Below are positions 46,597 through 56,600 of a stretch of 64,000 bases of DNA, piece by piece. Positions within the stretch are counted from its first letter, which is position 1. Every line of letters starts with the position of its first letter. Origin of the DNA: an uncultured Gemmatimonadota bacterium (GTDB taxonomy: Bacteria; Gemmatimonadota; Gemmatimonadetes; Gemmatimonadales; Gemmatimonadaceae). The DNA lies in contig CAIRYG010000010.1 of assembly GCA_903882745.1 (NCBI GenBank), positions 310,001 to 374,000 of the forward strand, read 5' to 3'. The notes under the pieces are model-generated. The model had not been told where the DNA came from. It worked only from the letters and a program-made list of their open reading frames with translations, and made no database searches. The position numbers and the translations under genes were made by a program.

Positions 46597-49569
46597 TTAC
46601 TCGGGGGTCTTTCCCGAGGTCGTCGGCTCGTCCTTGCCGCCCGTCGCGCCGGGCGTTCCCATCTTCACCTGATCTTTTCCCTTGTCCAGGTACGGGATGC
46701 CGCGCTTCATCCAGTCTGGCGCGGCCTCACCCTTCAGCTTGTTGCCGAAGAACTGCTGCATCTTGAGGTCGATGTCCTTCTGGTTTGCACGCTTGGTAGG
46801 ATTGTGCACATCGCCGTTGTACACAACGAAGTACGCTTCCTTCTTGAGGCGACGCATCGCGTTGTAGAACTCAATGCCCTGGTACCAGGGTACCGCATCG
46901 TCCGCATCGTTGGCCATGAAGAGCACCGGCGTGGTGACGCGGTCGAGCTTGAAGAGCGCAGAGTTTTCGATGTAGCGCTCCGGATATTCCCACAGCGATC
47001 CGCCGATGCGGCTCTGCGTGTGTTCGTACTGGAAGGTGCGGAGCACGCCGGGGCCCCAGCGGATACCGCCGTAGGCCGACGTCATGTTGACGACCGTCGC
47101 GTTCGGCACCGCAGCGGCGAACATTGTCGTCTGGGTGATGATGAACGACGACTGGAAGCCGCCCCACGACTGCCCCTGCAGGCCCATGTGCTTCTCGTCC
47201 ACAAACCCACGGCCGATCAGCGACTGCACACCCGACACGACGGCCTTCGTGGCGCTGTTCCCCGGCTCACCGGTGGTGTAGACGATATCCGGCTCGAAGA
47301 TCAGGTAGCCGAGCGAGGTGTAGACGTGCGGGTTGATGACGTTACGGCCGCTCGGTGCGACGTAGCCGTGAAGGCCGTCGCTGAGGCGCTCGTAGTAGTA
47401 CACGATGAGCGGGTACTTCTTGGTCGGATCAAAGCCTTCGGGCTTGTAGAGCATGCCCTGCAGGCGGACGCCATCATTACTGAGCCAGCTGACCAGTTCC
47501 ACGTCGCCGCGCGGGTAGTCCTTTTCCTGCGGGTTGGCGTTTGAGATCTTGGCGGTCGAGGCGATGCTCGTGCCGGTCCAGAGATCGGGGAACTCGCGGT
47601 ACGTCTGCTGCGTCATCAGGTACTGCTCGGCCTTGCGGGCCTTTGCGAGGCCGGCGTAGCGCTTCGCCCCGTGGATGATGACCTCGGGTGTGGTCGAGGC
47701 GCCAAGCTTGGCCTTGGCGTAGCCGCCGTCCTTGGTGAGGCTGTCGAGCGTGGTGAGGATCAGCGGTTCGGCGGGATCGAGATAGCGATCCTCGGTGTCG
47801 AGGTTCACCACGCGATAGGTGCGGATCTGCTTGCGGCCGGCGCCGGCGGTGACGTTGCGCGGCGGCACGATGCCAGCGGGATCGACTTCCCAGACGTCGT
47901 AGCGATCGTAGAGCAGGACGGACTTGTCGTCCTTGGTCCAGCCACCCGAGCCGTAGGCGGGAATGTTGTCTGGGCTATCAAACTCCTCGTTCTCGAACTT
48001 GATGCCCTTGATCTTCTCGGTGAGGTTGACCTTTTCCTTGGTCGCGATGTTCTGGGAGTACCAGACGCCCGCGTCGTACCAGATCAGGTACTTCGCGCTC
48101 GGGGAGAGCGCGGGACGGGCATCGAGCTTCTTGATCACCAGGGTCCGCGCGCCGGTCTGCGGATCGAGCAGGTACACGTCGTTCGCACCCTCACCCCACG
48201 TGGATTCGATCGCGTACTCGAGCGTGCTGATGCCAAGAGCGACCTTGCCGTTGTCGGCGAGGGTGGCGGTGGTGATGGAGTCGTTGGTGAGGCGCGCCCA
48301 CTTCTTGGTGGCCGGCGTGTAGGCCGCGATGTAGGTGCGATTTCGGTCGCGGGCGGCTTCGATGCGCTGTTGGGGCTGGATGCGCGGATCCTGCCAATGC
48401 CAGAGGTCGTACACCGCCTTGTCGATCAGCGAGTCGGCGGGAACGGTGTCCATGGGAGCCGGCGCGAGCGAGAACTCGAGCACATTGCCGTCGCGATTAA
48501 AGCCCACGCGACCGCGATCGGCGATGAACAGGCCTTCGCCAACCGTGCCGGCAGCGACGACCTTCTCAGCGGCGCCGATGCTCTTGGCGCCCTTCGCCGG
48601 AACGAGCGAGCCGAGGTAGAGCGAGTAGCGTGGCTTGGCGGCCGCGTCGTCCTTGTCGGAGACAAAGGCGACGGAGGTCCCCTTGCGGTCCATGGCGAGC
48701 GACTTGTAGTTGCCCTTTCCGCTGGCGAGGGCGGTAACGGCACCGGTGGCGAGGTCGCGAACCCAGACGCCGGTCTTGGAGGAGTCGCTGCTGGCCGTGC
48801 TGTAGGTCAGCACGTGTTCGGCGTCGTCAAAGAGGTAGCTGGTGACGTCGTCAATGCGGGTGTCTGTAGCAGCCGCGAGATCGCGGAGCACGAGGGGTGC
48901 GCCCGGTTCCGTGCGCGCACCAGCTGCGCCGCCACCGGCGCCGCCACGACCACCGCGACCACCGGCGGCAGGAGCCCCGCCGCCTGACTGCGCGGCGGCC
49001 GTGTCGGATTCCATCAAGTACGCGATGTACTTGCCACCGTCACGGGCCATTTTGAACGAGCGGACGCGGGCGATCAGCATCACGTTGCCGTCCGAGAGCC
49101 GCACGACGCCCATGTCGTTGCGGGGCATCGGCACCGGGCGGTTGCGCGGCGCTTTGCGGGAGGCCTCGACGGCCTGAGCGGACGGGTACTTCACGTAGGC
49201 CGCGTACAGTCCGTTGCCGGAGAACTGCGCCGGGGCGGCACTAAAGAGGGCCGCCGAATCGGCACCAGCCTGGAGCTGCGGACGGCCGGTGTAGCCGCGT
49301 GGGAACTTGTATTCGGTGCTACCGCTCGTGCTGCGGATGACCAACTCGCCCTCGCCGACGGCGGGGGAGACGGTGTACATCGCCCATTTGCCGTCGGTGG
49401 ACAGGGCGGCGCCAGAGATGGAGCGCCAGAGGTCGTAGACATCCTGCGTGATGGGCTTCTTCCCGCTCTGCGCGCCGGCCGTACCGACAGCGGCCGAGGC
49501 GATGGTGAGGAGGGCCATCAGGGCCCATCGGCCCAGACGGTGGGGGGTGCGGCGGGGGAGATCTCTCAT
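46597..49569 (-). CDS. Secreted S9 family (prolyl oligopeptidase/DPP-like) peptidase
   Basis: A predicted periplasmic serine peptidase of 990 residues. A signal peptide (about 1-34, ending GTAGAQ) leads into a long beta-propeller. It includes a glycine/alanine-rich insertion near residues 190-225 (GGRGGRGGAGGG type). The C-terminal alpha/beta-hydrolase domain holds Ser801 in GQSWGGFQ, an Asp near 893 in NDADDAVPW and His922 in GDVHNPTKR. It would cut oligopeptides outside the cytoplasm. The long propeller with a signal peptide is common in Bacteroidetes and Gemmatimonadota. It diverges from the DUF502 gene. Confidence 0.92.
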   Translation of the reverse strand: MRDLPRRTPHRLGRWALMALLTIASAAVGTAGAQSGKKPITQDVYDLWRSISGAALSTDGKWAMYTVSPAVGEGELVIRSTSGSTEYKFPRGYTGRPQLQAGADSAALFSAAPAQFSGNGLYAAYVKYPSAQAVEASRKAPRNRPVPMPRNDMGVVRLSDGNVMLIARVRSFKMARDGGKYIAYLMESDTAAAQSGGGAPAAGGRGGRGGAGGGAAGARTEPGAPLVLRDLAAATDTRIDDVTSYLFDDAEHVLTYSTASSDSSKTGVWVRDLATGAVTALASGKGNYKSLAMDRKGTSVAFVSDKDDAAAKPRYSLYLGSLVPAKGAKSIGAAEKVVAAGTVGEGLFIADRGRVGFNRDGNVLEFSLAPAPMDTVPADSLIDKAVYDLWHWQDPRIQPQQRIEAARDRNRTYIAAYTPATKKWARLTNDSITTATLADNGKVALGISTLEYAIESTWGEGANDVYLLDPQTGARTLVIKKLDARPALSPSAKYLIWYDAGVWYSQNIATKEKVNLTEKIKGIKFENEEFDSPDNIPAYGSGGWTKDDKSVLLYDRYDVWEVDPAGIVPPRNVTAGAGRKQIRTYRVVNLDTEDRYLDPAEPLILTTLDSLTKDGGYAKAKLGASTTPEVIIHGAKRYAGLAKARKAEQYLMTQQTYREFPDLWTGTSIASTAKISNANPQEKDYPRGDVELVSWLSNDGVRLQGMLYKPEGFDPTKKYPLIVYYYERLSDGLHGYVAPSGRNVINPHVYTSLGYLIFEPDIVYTTGEPGNSATKAVVSGVQSLIGRGFVDEKHMGLQGQSWGGFQSSFIITQTTMFAAAVPNATVVNMTSAYGGIRWGPGVLRTFQYEHTQSRIGGSLWEYPERYIENSALFKLDRVTTPVLFMANDADDAVPWYQGIEFYNAMRRLKKEAYFVVYNGDVHNPTKRANQKDIDLKMQQFFGNKLKGEAAPDWMKRGIPYLDKGKDQVKMGTPGATGGKDEPTTSGKTPE

Positions 49570-49702
49570 CGGCGAGCCCGGTAGGGGTTATCTTCAAGCG
49601 TAGCGCTCTTATTCTACGTCACTGAGCGGTCGACCGCTGGCCCACCAGCAGTCCCCCCCCCCGCCGCGTGACACCCCGCCCTCTCCCGGGAACGCCCGCA
49701 CG

Positions 49703-50293
49703 ATGAAGCGATTACTCCGCTATTTCCTGCAAGGTCTCGTCATCACCGTTCCGCTCCTGCTGACGGCCTTCGTCTGCGTCCAAGCGTTTCAGAAGGTGGA
49801 CAGCTGGCTCGGCATCTCCATTCCCGGCGTGGGGTTTGTGGTGACCCTGGCATCGATCACCCTCGTGGGATTTTTTGGGTCGAGCGTCCTGACCAAGACG
49901 GTGATTGTCGAGTTCGAGCGGCTCCTTGAGCGCCTGCCGTTCGTACGCTTGGTGTACACCTCGACCAAAGATCTACTCAACGCCTTTGTCGGCGAGAAGC
50001 GCCGATTCGACAAGCCGGTGCTGGTGTCGCTCACCCCCGACGGCGCGATCAAGGGGCTTGGGTTTATCACGCAAGAGTCCATGGCTTCGCTCGGAGACGC
50101 CGAGTCGGTGGTGGTGTATTTCCCCCAGTCGTACGCCTTTGCGGGCTGGACCTTTGTGGTACCGGCCACGCGCGTGAGTCGCGTTGAAATGGAAAGCTCC
50201 GACTTCATGGCATTTGTCGTCTCGGGTGGTGTGACGGGATTTCCTGGCACCGGCACGCACGCCGCGGTCTCTCCGCTGATTCCCCAGAACTAA
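49703..50293 (+). CDS. DUF502 family inner-membrane protein
   Basis: This encodes 196 residues. Two helices at the N terminus (about 9-30 and 45-65) carry the family motif [16 protein letters not shown], and [37 protein letters not shown] follows, then the conserved C-terminal part [24 protein letters not shown] and [11 protein letters not shown]. The function is unknown in bacteria. The next gene starts 16 bases later, but nothing links their roles. Confidence 0.85.
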   Translation: MKRLLRYFLQGLVITVPLLLTAFVCVQAFQKVDSWLGISIPGVGFVVTLASITLVGFFGSSVLTKTVIVEFERLLERLPFVRLVYTSTKDLLNAFVGEKRRFDKPVLVSLTPDGAIKGLGFITQESMASLGDAESVVVYFPQSYAFAGWTFVVPATRVSRVEMESSDFMAFVVSGGVTGFPGTGTHAAVSPLIPQN

Positions 50294-50309
50294 CCCTTCA
50301 CTGCGAGTG

Positions 50310-51605
50310 ATGTCGATGCGTCGTCGAGGATTGTTGGCCCTCCTTGTATTCCCTCTGGTGCTCAGCGCGCAGGCGGCTCCGCCGAAGGATGCGCTCGTGC
50401 TGTTGCGTCCGGCTGCCGTGTGGGATGGCGTGACGGATGCGCCACATACGGGATGGACCGTTCTCGTACGCGGCGACAAGATCGCCGCCGTCGGGAGTGC
50501 GAGCGAGGTCGGTTCACCCAAGGGAGCAACGGTGATCGACCTACCAGGCACGACACTGATGCCGGGACTGATCGAGGCGCACTCACACTTACTGCTACAC
50601 CCCTACGACGAAGCCGCGTGGAACGACCAAGTCCTCAAGGAGCCACTCGCCCTGCGCACCGCGCGCGCCGTGAACCACGCGCGCAACACGTTGATGGCCG
50701 GCTGGACGATGGTTCGCGACCTTGGCACCGAGGGAGCGGGCTACGCGGACGTTGGGCTGAAGCAGTCCATTGACCAAGGGATTATTCCCGGCCCACGGAT
50801 GCTGGTGACGACGCGTGCAATTGTCGCGACGGGCTCCTATGCGCCGCGCCGCGTGGACTTTGCGTTTGAACCGCCGCAGGGGGCCGAGGAAGCGAACGGA
50901 CCCGAGGATGTGATTCGCGTGACGCGTGATCAGATCGCACACGGTGCAGACTGGATCAAGGTGTACGCCGATTATCGGTGGGGCCCAAACGGCCAGACCA
51001 TGCCGACGTTCAGCGAAGCCGAGCTTCGCGCGATGGTTGAGACGGCGCGCTCGAGTGGGCGCGCTGTGGTGGCGCACTCCTCCACCCCAGAGGGGATGCG
51101 GCGCGCGATCATGGCAGGGGTCGAAGACATTGAGCACGGCGACAATGGCACGCCGGAAATCTTTGCGCTCATGAAGGAGAAGGGCGTCGCCTTCTGCCCG
51201 ACGCTGGCTGCGGGCGATGCCACGTCGCAGTACGCAGGATGGAAGAAGGGAGTCGATCCCGAGCCGGCATCCATTACCCGGAAGCGCGCGACGTTCAAGA
51301 TGGCACTCGACGCCGGCGTCACGATCTGCAATGGCAGCGACGTTGGCGTGTTCACGCACGGCGACAACTCGCGCGAACTCGAACTCCTCGTGAACTATGG
51401 CATGACACCGGTCGCAGCGCTCAAGGCGGCGACGAGTGTGAACGCCAAGGTGATGCACATGGAGACGCGCCTGGGAAGCGTGAAGACCGGGTTGCTCGCG
51501 GACCTGATCGCGGTGGACGGCGACCCAACCAAGGACATCACCAAGACCCGCGCGAGTGGTGTGCGCCTCGTGATGAAGGGCGGCATCGTGTACCGTCGGC
51601 CCTAG
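50310..51605 (+). CDS. Secreted imidazolonepropionase-like amidohydrolase (possible Xaa-Pro dipeptidase)
   Basis: This encodes 431 residues. A signal peptide (about 1-22, ending LSAQA) is followed by a metal-dependent amidohydrolase. The metal ligands are visible: HSH in [11 protein letters not shown] (near 90), the possible carbamylated Lys in WIKVYADY, His in [10 protein letters not shown] and DIEHGDNG, and Asp in CNGSDVGVF. Members cleave proline dipeptides or other amides. The first Met codon is at 50310, directly after a GTG at 50307; a third candidate is 50316. It is convergent with the permease gene, whose end carries a tandem repeat. Confidence 0.85.
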   Translation: MSMRRRGLLALLVFPLVLSAQAAPPKDALVLLRPAAVWDGVTDAPHTGWTVLVRGDKIAAVGSASEVGSPKGATVIDLPGTTLMPGLIEAHSHLLLHPYDEAAWNDQVLKEPLALRTARAVNHARNTLMAGWTMVRDLGTEGAGYADVGLKQSIDQGIIPGPRMLVTTRAIVATGSYAPRRVDFAFEPPQGAEEANGPEDVIRVTRDQIAHGADWIKVYADYRWGPNGQTMPTFSEAELRAMVETARSSGRAVVAHSSTPEGMRRAIMAGVEDIEHGDNGTPEIFALMKEKGVAFCPTLAAGDATSQYAGWKKGVDPEPASITRKRATFKMALDAGVTICNGSDVGVFTHGDNSRELELLVNYGMTPVAALKAATSVNAKVMHMETRLGSVKTGLLADLIAVDGDPTKDITKTRASGVRLVMKGGIVYRRP

Positions 51606-51642
51606 GGCCTGATACGAACTGTGCGCGCGGTGTGCTGTGCGC

Positions 51643-51678
51643 GCGCTACGCGCGCTATGTGCGGTATGTGCGCTATGC
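51643..51678. repeat. Tandem array, 9-base unit, four copies, at the end of the amino-acid permease gene
   Basis: Units GCGCTACGC, GCGCTATGT, GCGGTATGT and GCGCTATGC follow each other from just beyond the amidohydrolase gene to the stop codon of the convergent permease. Confidence 0.8.
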
Positions 51679-52998
51679 CGATTTCGGGCGGCAGGCGCGA
51701 TACACGAGTGGACCAATGCACATGGCGACCACCGAACCGAGGAGCGACGGCAGTGCCACGTCGCCCTCGGCGTAGGAGAGCACCACCACGAGGACAAGCA
51801 CGATGGCGGGCAGTGTAGCCAACACGGCGACACCCGTGGTGCCTAGGGGAATTCGGAAAGCGCCCCGCAGTTCAGGTTCTTTGCGGCGGAGCTGCACGAG
51901 GGCCGCGAGCTCCATGAGCAAGGCGGCGCTGTAGAGCAGCACGTCGGCGACAATCAGCGAGCTGAATGGCAGCAGGGTGAACACCGAGTACAAGACGGCG
52001 GCCACGAGAATCGCATTGCGTGGCGTACCGCGGCGATCGGTGAACGCTAAAAACTCGGGAAGCAGCCGGTCGCCGGCGAGCGCCACCGGGAGACGGGAGT
52101 AGCTCAGCAGCAGCGCATTGAAGAGCGAGGCGGCCCCGATCATTCCGCCGATCGCCAACCACCAGGCCACGACAGTGCCGCTGCGTCCACCCATCGACTG
52201 CGCGATGCGTGGCCAGCTGCCTTCCGTCCAGGTCGTCCAGTCGGTGGCCGCGAGTGCGGGCAATACCGGAATGAAGTACACCAATGCCACCAACGGGAGC
52301 GCGATGGCGAGTGCACGCGGATAGGTGCGGGTTGGATCGATGACCTCACCCTGCACGGTGCTCGCGTTGTCCCAGCCGATGAAGTTCCAGAGCGCCGTGG
52401 AGAGTCCAACCGCGAGCCCTGCACCCAGTGAGTGCGTCGTGGTGCGGAACGGTACCCACGGGGCGTGGTTCACATGCGGGAGCGCAATCACCGCGAACGC
52501 GACAAAGCCCGCGACAATAAACGCGCCCGCCCAGACACTCGACTGCCCCACCTGACGTGCGCCGCGCAGGTTGATGCCCGTCGCGGCCCAAATGAGGGCG
52601 AGCGATACCATCCAGCTGACGCCTTCACTCAGCCCCGGGAAAAACCACTTGAGATAGAGATTGAACAGCGCGGGATAGAGCGCCATGTCTACCACCGAGT
52701 AGAGCAAGGTGGTCCACCCATTCTGGAATCCCCACGCTTCGCCGAACGCGCGACGCACCCAGCGATAATAGCCGCCTTCCTCCGGCAGCATACTGGCGAG
52801 CTCGCCGACAATGAGCGTCTCAGGAAGCGAATAGCAGATGGGAAGCACGAGGAGCATCAGCAGCGCGAGGCCGGGCCCGGTTGCCTTGACCAGCCCTTCA
52901 AGGCTGTAGGCACCGCCGGACACCGAGAAATACATCACCGCCACCAGTGAGGTGGTTGTGAGGGTGCGTTTCAGCGCGGTGGATGGCACGTGGGACAC
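51673..52998 (-). CDS. Amino acid permease, APC superfamily
   Basis: This encodes 441 residues from GTG 52998, chosen because AGAGGAG lies six bases upstream and the protein then begins just before TM1 (LTTTSLVAVMYFSVSGGAYSLEGLV). An open extension to 53100 has no coding character. About 12 helices are present. SMLPEEGGYYRWVRRAFGEAWGFQNGW is the conserved TM2-3 region, and the unwound TM1/TM6 motifs of APC carriers are recognisable. It would import an amino acid or polyamine. Divergent from thrB, 91 bases apart. Confidence 0.88.
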   Translation of the reverse strand: MSHVPSTALKRTLTTTSLVAVMYFSVSGGAYSLEGLVKATGPGLALLMLLVLPICYSLPETLIVGELASMLPEEGGYYRWVRRAFGEAWGFQNGWTTLLYSVVDMALYPALFNLYLKWFFPGLSEGVSWMVSLALIWAATGINLRGARQVGQSSVWAGAFIVAGFVAFAVIALPHVNHAPWVPFRTTTHSLGAGLAVGLSTALWNFIGWDNASTVQGEVIDPTRTYPRALAIALPLVALVYFIPVLPALAATDWTTWTEGSWPRIAQSMGGRSGTVVAWWLAIGGMIGAASLFNALLLSYSRLPVALAGDRLLPEFLAFTDRRGTPRNAILVAAVLYSVFTLLPFSSLIVADVLLYSAALLMELAALVQLRRKEPELRGAFRIPLGTTGVAVLATLPAIVLVLVVVLSYAEGDVALPSLLGSVVAMCIGPLVYRACRPKSA

Positions 52999-53089
52999 GC
53001 GGGACTCCTCTGGGATCACGAACGGCAAAAATGTATCGACTGCGCGGAACAATGGACACCACCCGCGCGCTCCGCTAACGTCCGACCAC

Positions 53090-54046
53090 ATGCCTCTCAC
53101 GCTTCGCGATCACGCTGCCGCACTGGCACCTGCCGGAATCGGAAACATCGGTCCCGGGCTTGATGTGCTCGGGATGGCCGTCACCGGCCCTGGCGATCGG
53201 GTGCGCGTCGAGCGCCGCACGACAGTCGGAATCGAAGTGGCCGACGCGGGACATCCCGAACTCCCCACGGACCCAACAGCGAACACCGCAAGCATCGCGG
53301 CACAGCATGTGCTGCGTCGTGCGTCTGCCACGAACGTTGGCGTGCGACTCTTTGTGACCAAGGGGCTTCCGTTGGCTGGCGGCCAAGGCGGGAGCGCCGC
53401 ATCGGCGGTCGCCGGCGCCGTTGCCACAAACCGGCTGCTCGGATCGCCGCTGGATGGGGTGGCCCTCCTGGAGTGCGCGCTCGAAGCGGAGGCCACCGTT
53501 GCCGGACGGCACGCGGACAACCTCGCCCCTGCCCTATACGGCGGGATTTGTCTCGTCCGCAGCGTCGCGCCGATGGATATTGTGCGACTCCCGATCCCCG
53601 AGGGGTTGCACGTGGTGCTCGCGCATCCGGCTCAGCGGATGAAGACGGCCGACGCGCGCGCAGCGCTCCCTCGCTTTATCTCGCGAGAGATCACCATTCA
53701 TCAAATGGCGCACGTCGCGGCGATGGTCGCGGCGTGCTTCACCAACGATCTGGCCCTTCTCGGGCGATCACTCGACGACCAAATCGCGGAGCCAGCCCGC
53801 GGTATCCTGCTTCCGGGGTTCGCCGAGTCAAAAGCGGCCGCGCTCGTCGCAGGCGCGCTTGGCGGCTCGATCTCAGGCGCGGGCCCCACGTCGTTCTACC
53901 TGTGCGACAGCGCGGCGACTGCGCAGTCCGTGGCGAGCGCAGTCGCGGGTGCCTACTCGGCCCTCGGCATTGGATGCACCACGCGTGTCTGCCGTACAGC
54001 GCCACAGGGCGCGCTTGATCTCCCGGAGGACGCCGATGTCGCGTGA
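53090..54046 (+). CDS. thrB: Homoserine kinase
   Basis: A GHMP-family kinase of 318 residues that makes O-phosphohomoserine for threonine synthesis. The ATP loop is LPLAGGQGGSAASAV near residues 88-102 and the third motif is GALGGSISGAGPTSFYL near 258-274. The ATG at 53090 gives the correct N terminus (LTLRDHAAALAPAGIGNIGPGLDVLG with motif 1). The frame continues upstream into the permease's start region and was not used. The stop lies 11 bases inside the start of thrC. Confidence 0.94.
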   Translation: MPLTLRDHAAALAPAGIGNIGPGLDVLGMAVTGPGDRVRVERRTTVGIEVADAGHPELPTDPTANTASIAAQHVLRRASATNVGVRLFVTKGLPLAGGQGGSAASAVAGAVATNRLLGSPLDGVALLECALEAEATVAGRHADNLAPALYGGICLVRSVAPMDIVRLPIPEGLHVVLAHPAQRMKTADARAALPRFISREITIHQMAHVAAMVAACFTNDLALLGRSLDDQIAEPARGILLPGFAESKAAALVAGALGGSISGAGPTSFYLCDSAATAQSVASAVAGAYSALGIGCTTRVCRTAPQGALDLPEDADVA

Positions 54047-55340
54047 CGCATTGTTTAGCGCCGAGGGCGCAGCGAGTATCCAGCGGTGCGGATCGTGCGG
54101 AGCGGAGTGGCCCTTCACCCTGACCGCGAGTGCGTGCCCGACCTGCGACGGACTCCTCGAAGTGATTCACCCGCACCCCGCGATGCATGGCGCCGCCCTG
54201 TTGTCGCGATTCGGGGGCCGCTGCTGCACGCATCACGGGAGTGAAGCCAGCGGCGTGTGGCGGTTTCGAGAGCTCGTGATGCCGGGCGAGGGCGCCGTGG
54301 TGAGCCACCCCGAGGGGAACACTCCGCTCATGCACCGCGCGAGCATCGCCGAGTACGCTGGTGTCAGCTCGCTGATGCTCAAACACGAGGGACGAAACCC
54401 GACGGGCTCTTTCAAGGACCGCGGGATGACCGCAGCCGTGACGCATGCGGTGCGTACCGGCGCCACAGCGGTCGCCTGTGCGTCGACCGGCAACACGTCA
54501 GCGTCGCTCGCCGCCTACGCGGCGCAAGCGGGATTACCGGCCCTCGTCTTCGTGCCTGAGGGCAAAGTGGCGCTCGGCAAGATTGCGCAGGCGCTGGCCT
54601 ACGGCGCGCGGACGCTGATTGTGAAAGGAGATTTTGACGACTGCCTCCGACTCGCGCGCGAGTCGTCGCGCGAACTCGGCGTGTATCTCGCCAACTCGGT
54701 GAATCCGTGGCGTGTCGAAGGACAGAAGACGATCGTGTTTGAGATGCTCCAGCAACTCGGCTGGCAGGCGCCTGACTGGATCGTGCTACCCGCCGGCAAC
54801 CTTGGAAACACGTCGGCATTTGGCAAGGCGTTGCGCGAACTGCATGCGCTTGGACTCATCACGAAAATGCCGCGGGTCCTCTCCGTGCAAGCGATGGGTG
54901 CGGCACCCTTCGCGCATGCGTTCGACACGGGATTTACCACGCATGAGCCCGTGCGCGCCGCGACCGTGGCAACGGCCATCCGCATTGGCGATCCCGCGAG
55001 CTGGGATCGTGCGGTGCGGGTGATCCGCGACACGAACGGCGCGGTCCTCGCGGTCAGCGACGACGCGATTCTCGACGCCAAGGCTGTTATCGATGCCGCG
55101 GGGGTGGGCTGCGAGCCGGCGAGTGCCGCAAGTGTGGCCGGCGTGCGAGCCGCGCGCGCCTCAGGACTCATTGGCGCGGACGACTCGGTCGTTGCCGTGC
55201 TCACGGGACATGTGCTCAAAGATCCCGAGCTCGTGGTGCAGTATCATGAGCAGATGCGCCCCGTGCCACCCCGCGCAAACAAACCTATCCCGATCGACGC
55301 AACGGTCGCGGATGTCGCGCGGGTGCTTCAGCGCACGTAA
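54036..55340 (+). CDS. thrC: Threonine synthase with an N-terminal zinc ribbon
   Basis: A PLP enzyme of 434 residues that converts O-phosphohomoserine to threonine. It has an N-terminal zinc ribbon: Cys18, Cys21, Cys34 and Cys37 (CGSCG and CPTC). The PLP lysine is Lys127 in NPTGSFKDRG, and GNTSASLAAYAA binds the cofactor phosphate. ATG 54036 has GGAGGA upstream and overlaps thrB by 11 bases, so the pair is translationally coupled. The stop TAA lies inside the first unit of a 10-base repeat. Confidence 0.95.
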   Translation: MSRDALFSAEGAASIQRCGSCGAEWPFTLTASACPTCDGLLEVIHPHPAMHGAALLSRFGGRCCTHHGSEASGVWRFRELVMPGEGAVVSHPEGNTPLMHRASIAEYAGVSSLMLKHEGRNPTGSFKDRGMTAAVTHAVRTGATAVACASTGNTSASLAAYAAQAGLPALVFVPEGKVALGKIAQALAYGARTLIVKGDFDDCLRLARESSRELGVYLANSVNPWRVEGQKTIVFEMLQQLGWQAPDWIVLPAGNLGNTSAFGKALRELHALGLITKMPRVLSVQAMGAAPFAHAFDTGFTTHEPVRAATVATAIRIGDPASWDRAVRVIRDTNGAVLAVSDDAILDAKAVIDAAGVGCEPASAASVAGVRAARASGLIGADDSVVAVLTGHVLKDPELVVQYHEQMRPVPPRANKPIPIDATVADVARVLQRT

Positions 55341-55360
55341 GTGCGCGTAAGTGCGCGCCG
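55331..55360. repeat. Tandem array, 10-base unit, three copies, at the thrC stop
   Basis: GCGCACGTAA, GTGCGCGTAA and GTGCGCGCCG follow each other; the first contains the thrC stop codon. Confidence 0.7.
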
Positions 55361-55380
55361 GTGGAAACCGCCGTGCCGCG

Positions 55381-55430
55381 CCGTAATAGGCAGTACTAGC
55401 CCGTACTAGACCGTACTTGACCGCACTAGG
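55381..55430. repeat. Tandem array, 10-base unit, five copies, between thrC and the aminotransferase gene
   Basis: Five degenerate units of CCGTACTAGA type fill 55381-55430 exactly, in step with the sequence's ten-base blocks. The last unit runs into the aminotransferase stop codon. Confidence 0.85.
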
Positions 55431-56598
55431 CGCTGAACGAGCGGAGCACTTCCCCTGCGCGCGCTGCAGCTTCGGCAATACGCGCTGGCGATGTGATGAA
55501 TGAGACACGGAAGAACCCTTCACCGCCCGCGCCCAACGCCGAGCCCGGCAGGACGACGACGCCCGTGTCGAGCATGCGCTCGTGGAACTCTTGGCTCTTG
55601 ATGTGCGACGGGAGCGGAATCCACAGATACATCGTCGCCATCGGCGATTCACAGGGGAACCCGTTGGCCCGGAATGCCGCGACTGCTGCGTCGCGACGCT
55701 CCTTGAAGACCGCGACATTCCCGGGGAGCCAAGCGTCGGCCACACCCATCGCGGCAACGGCGGCGTGCTGCACGCCCTGGAACTGGCCGGTATCGACAAA
55801 GCTCTTCACCCGCGACAGTGCGCCCACGATGTCCTTGTTGCCAGCCGCCCAGCCGCAGCGCCAGCCGGTCATGTTGAAGGTCTTGGACATCGAGTGGAAC
55901 TCGATCGCCACGTCGCGCGCGCCCTCCACATCAAAAATGCTCGGCGCCACATAGCCATCGAAGGTCATCTCTGCATACGGATTGTCGTACACGAGCACGA
56001 TGTCGCGCTCACGACACGTCTGCACCACGCGCGCGAGGTAGTCGAGCGGCGCCACCGCACCGGTGGGATTGTTGGGGTAGTTCAAATAGAGGATCCGTGC
56101 GCGACGCATAACGTCGTCGGGGATCTCATCCAACTCCACCAGGAACTTGGTGCGCGGTGTGATCGGATACAGATACGGCTCACCGTCAGCAAGCTGCGTG
56201 CCCCCGCGATACGCGTTGTAGCCGGGATCCGGAACGATGGTGGTATCGCCCTTCTGGACATACGCGAGCGCGAGGTGCGACAACCCTTCCTTGGAACCCA
56301 GCAACGGCACGACTTCCGTGATGGGATCAAAGCTGTGACCGAATCGCTTCTGCATCCACTCCACCGCGGCCGTGCGGAAGGTGGGCAACCCGAGGCCGAA
56401 TCCATACCGGCTGAGCGCGGGCGTCGTACCCACATCGGCGAGCGCATCAATCGCTGCTTGCGGGGGTGCGAGATCCGCGTCGCCGGCGCCCAGGTCAATC
56501 ACATCGACCCCGCGGGCGATCAGCTCTCGCTTTCGCTGCGGAATGGTCGCGAGCGGGTACGGGGGGAGTCCGTTGTATCGATCAGAAAAACGTGGCAT
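55426..56598 (-). CDS. Class I/II PLP aminotransferase (LL-diaminopimelate/aspartate aminotransferase-like)
   Basis: An aminotransferase of 390 residues. The PLP lysine is Lys239 in HSMSKTFNMTGWR, with YPNNPTG near residue 173 and VYDNPYAEM near 203-211 binding cofactor. The Arg that holds the substrate carboxylate is in RVSFITSP. The N terminus (PLATIPQRKRELIARGVDVIDLGAGD) resembles the LL-DAP and alanine aminotransferase branch. It is the last gene of a run containing HppD and HmgA, so tyrosine or another amino acid of that route is a possible substrate. The assignment remains open. Confidence 0.85.
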   Translation of the reverse strand: MPRFSDRYNGLPPYPLATIPQRKRELIARGVDVIDLGAGDADLAPPQAAIDALADVGTTPALSRYGFGLGLPTFRTAAVEWMQKRFGHSFDPITEVVPLLGSKEGLSHLALAYVQKGDTTIVPDPGYNAYRGGTQLADGEPYLYPITPRTKFLVELDEIPDDVMRRARILYLNYPNNPTGAVAPLDYLARVVQTCRERDIVLVYDNPYAEMTFDGYVAPSIFDVEGARDVAIEFHSMSKTFNMTGWRCGWAAGNKDIVGALSRVKSFVDTGQFQGVQHAAVAAMGVADAWLPGNVAVFKERRDAAVAAFRANGFPCESPMATMYLWIPLPSHIKSQEFHERMLDTGVVVLPGSALGAGGEGFFRVSFITSPARIAEAAARAGEVLRSFSA

Positions 56599-56600
56599 GG

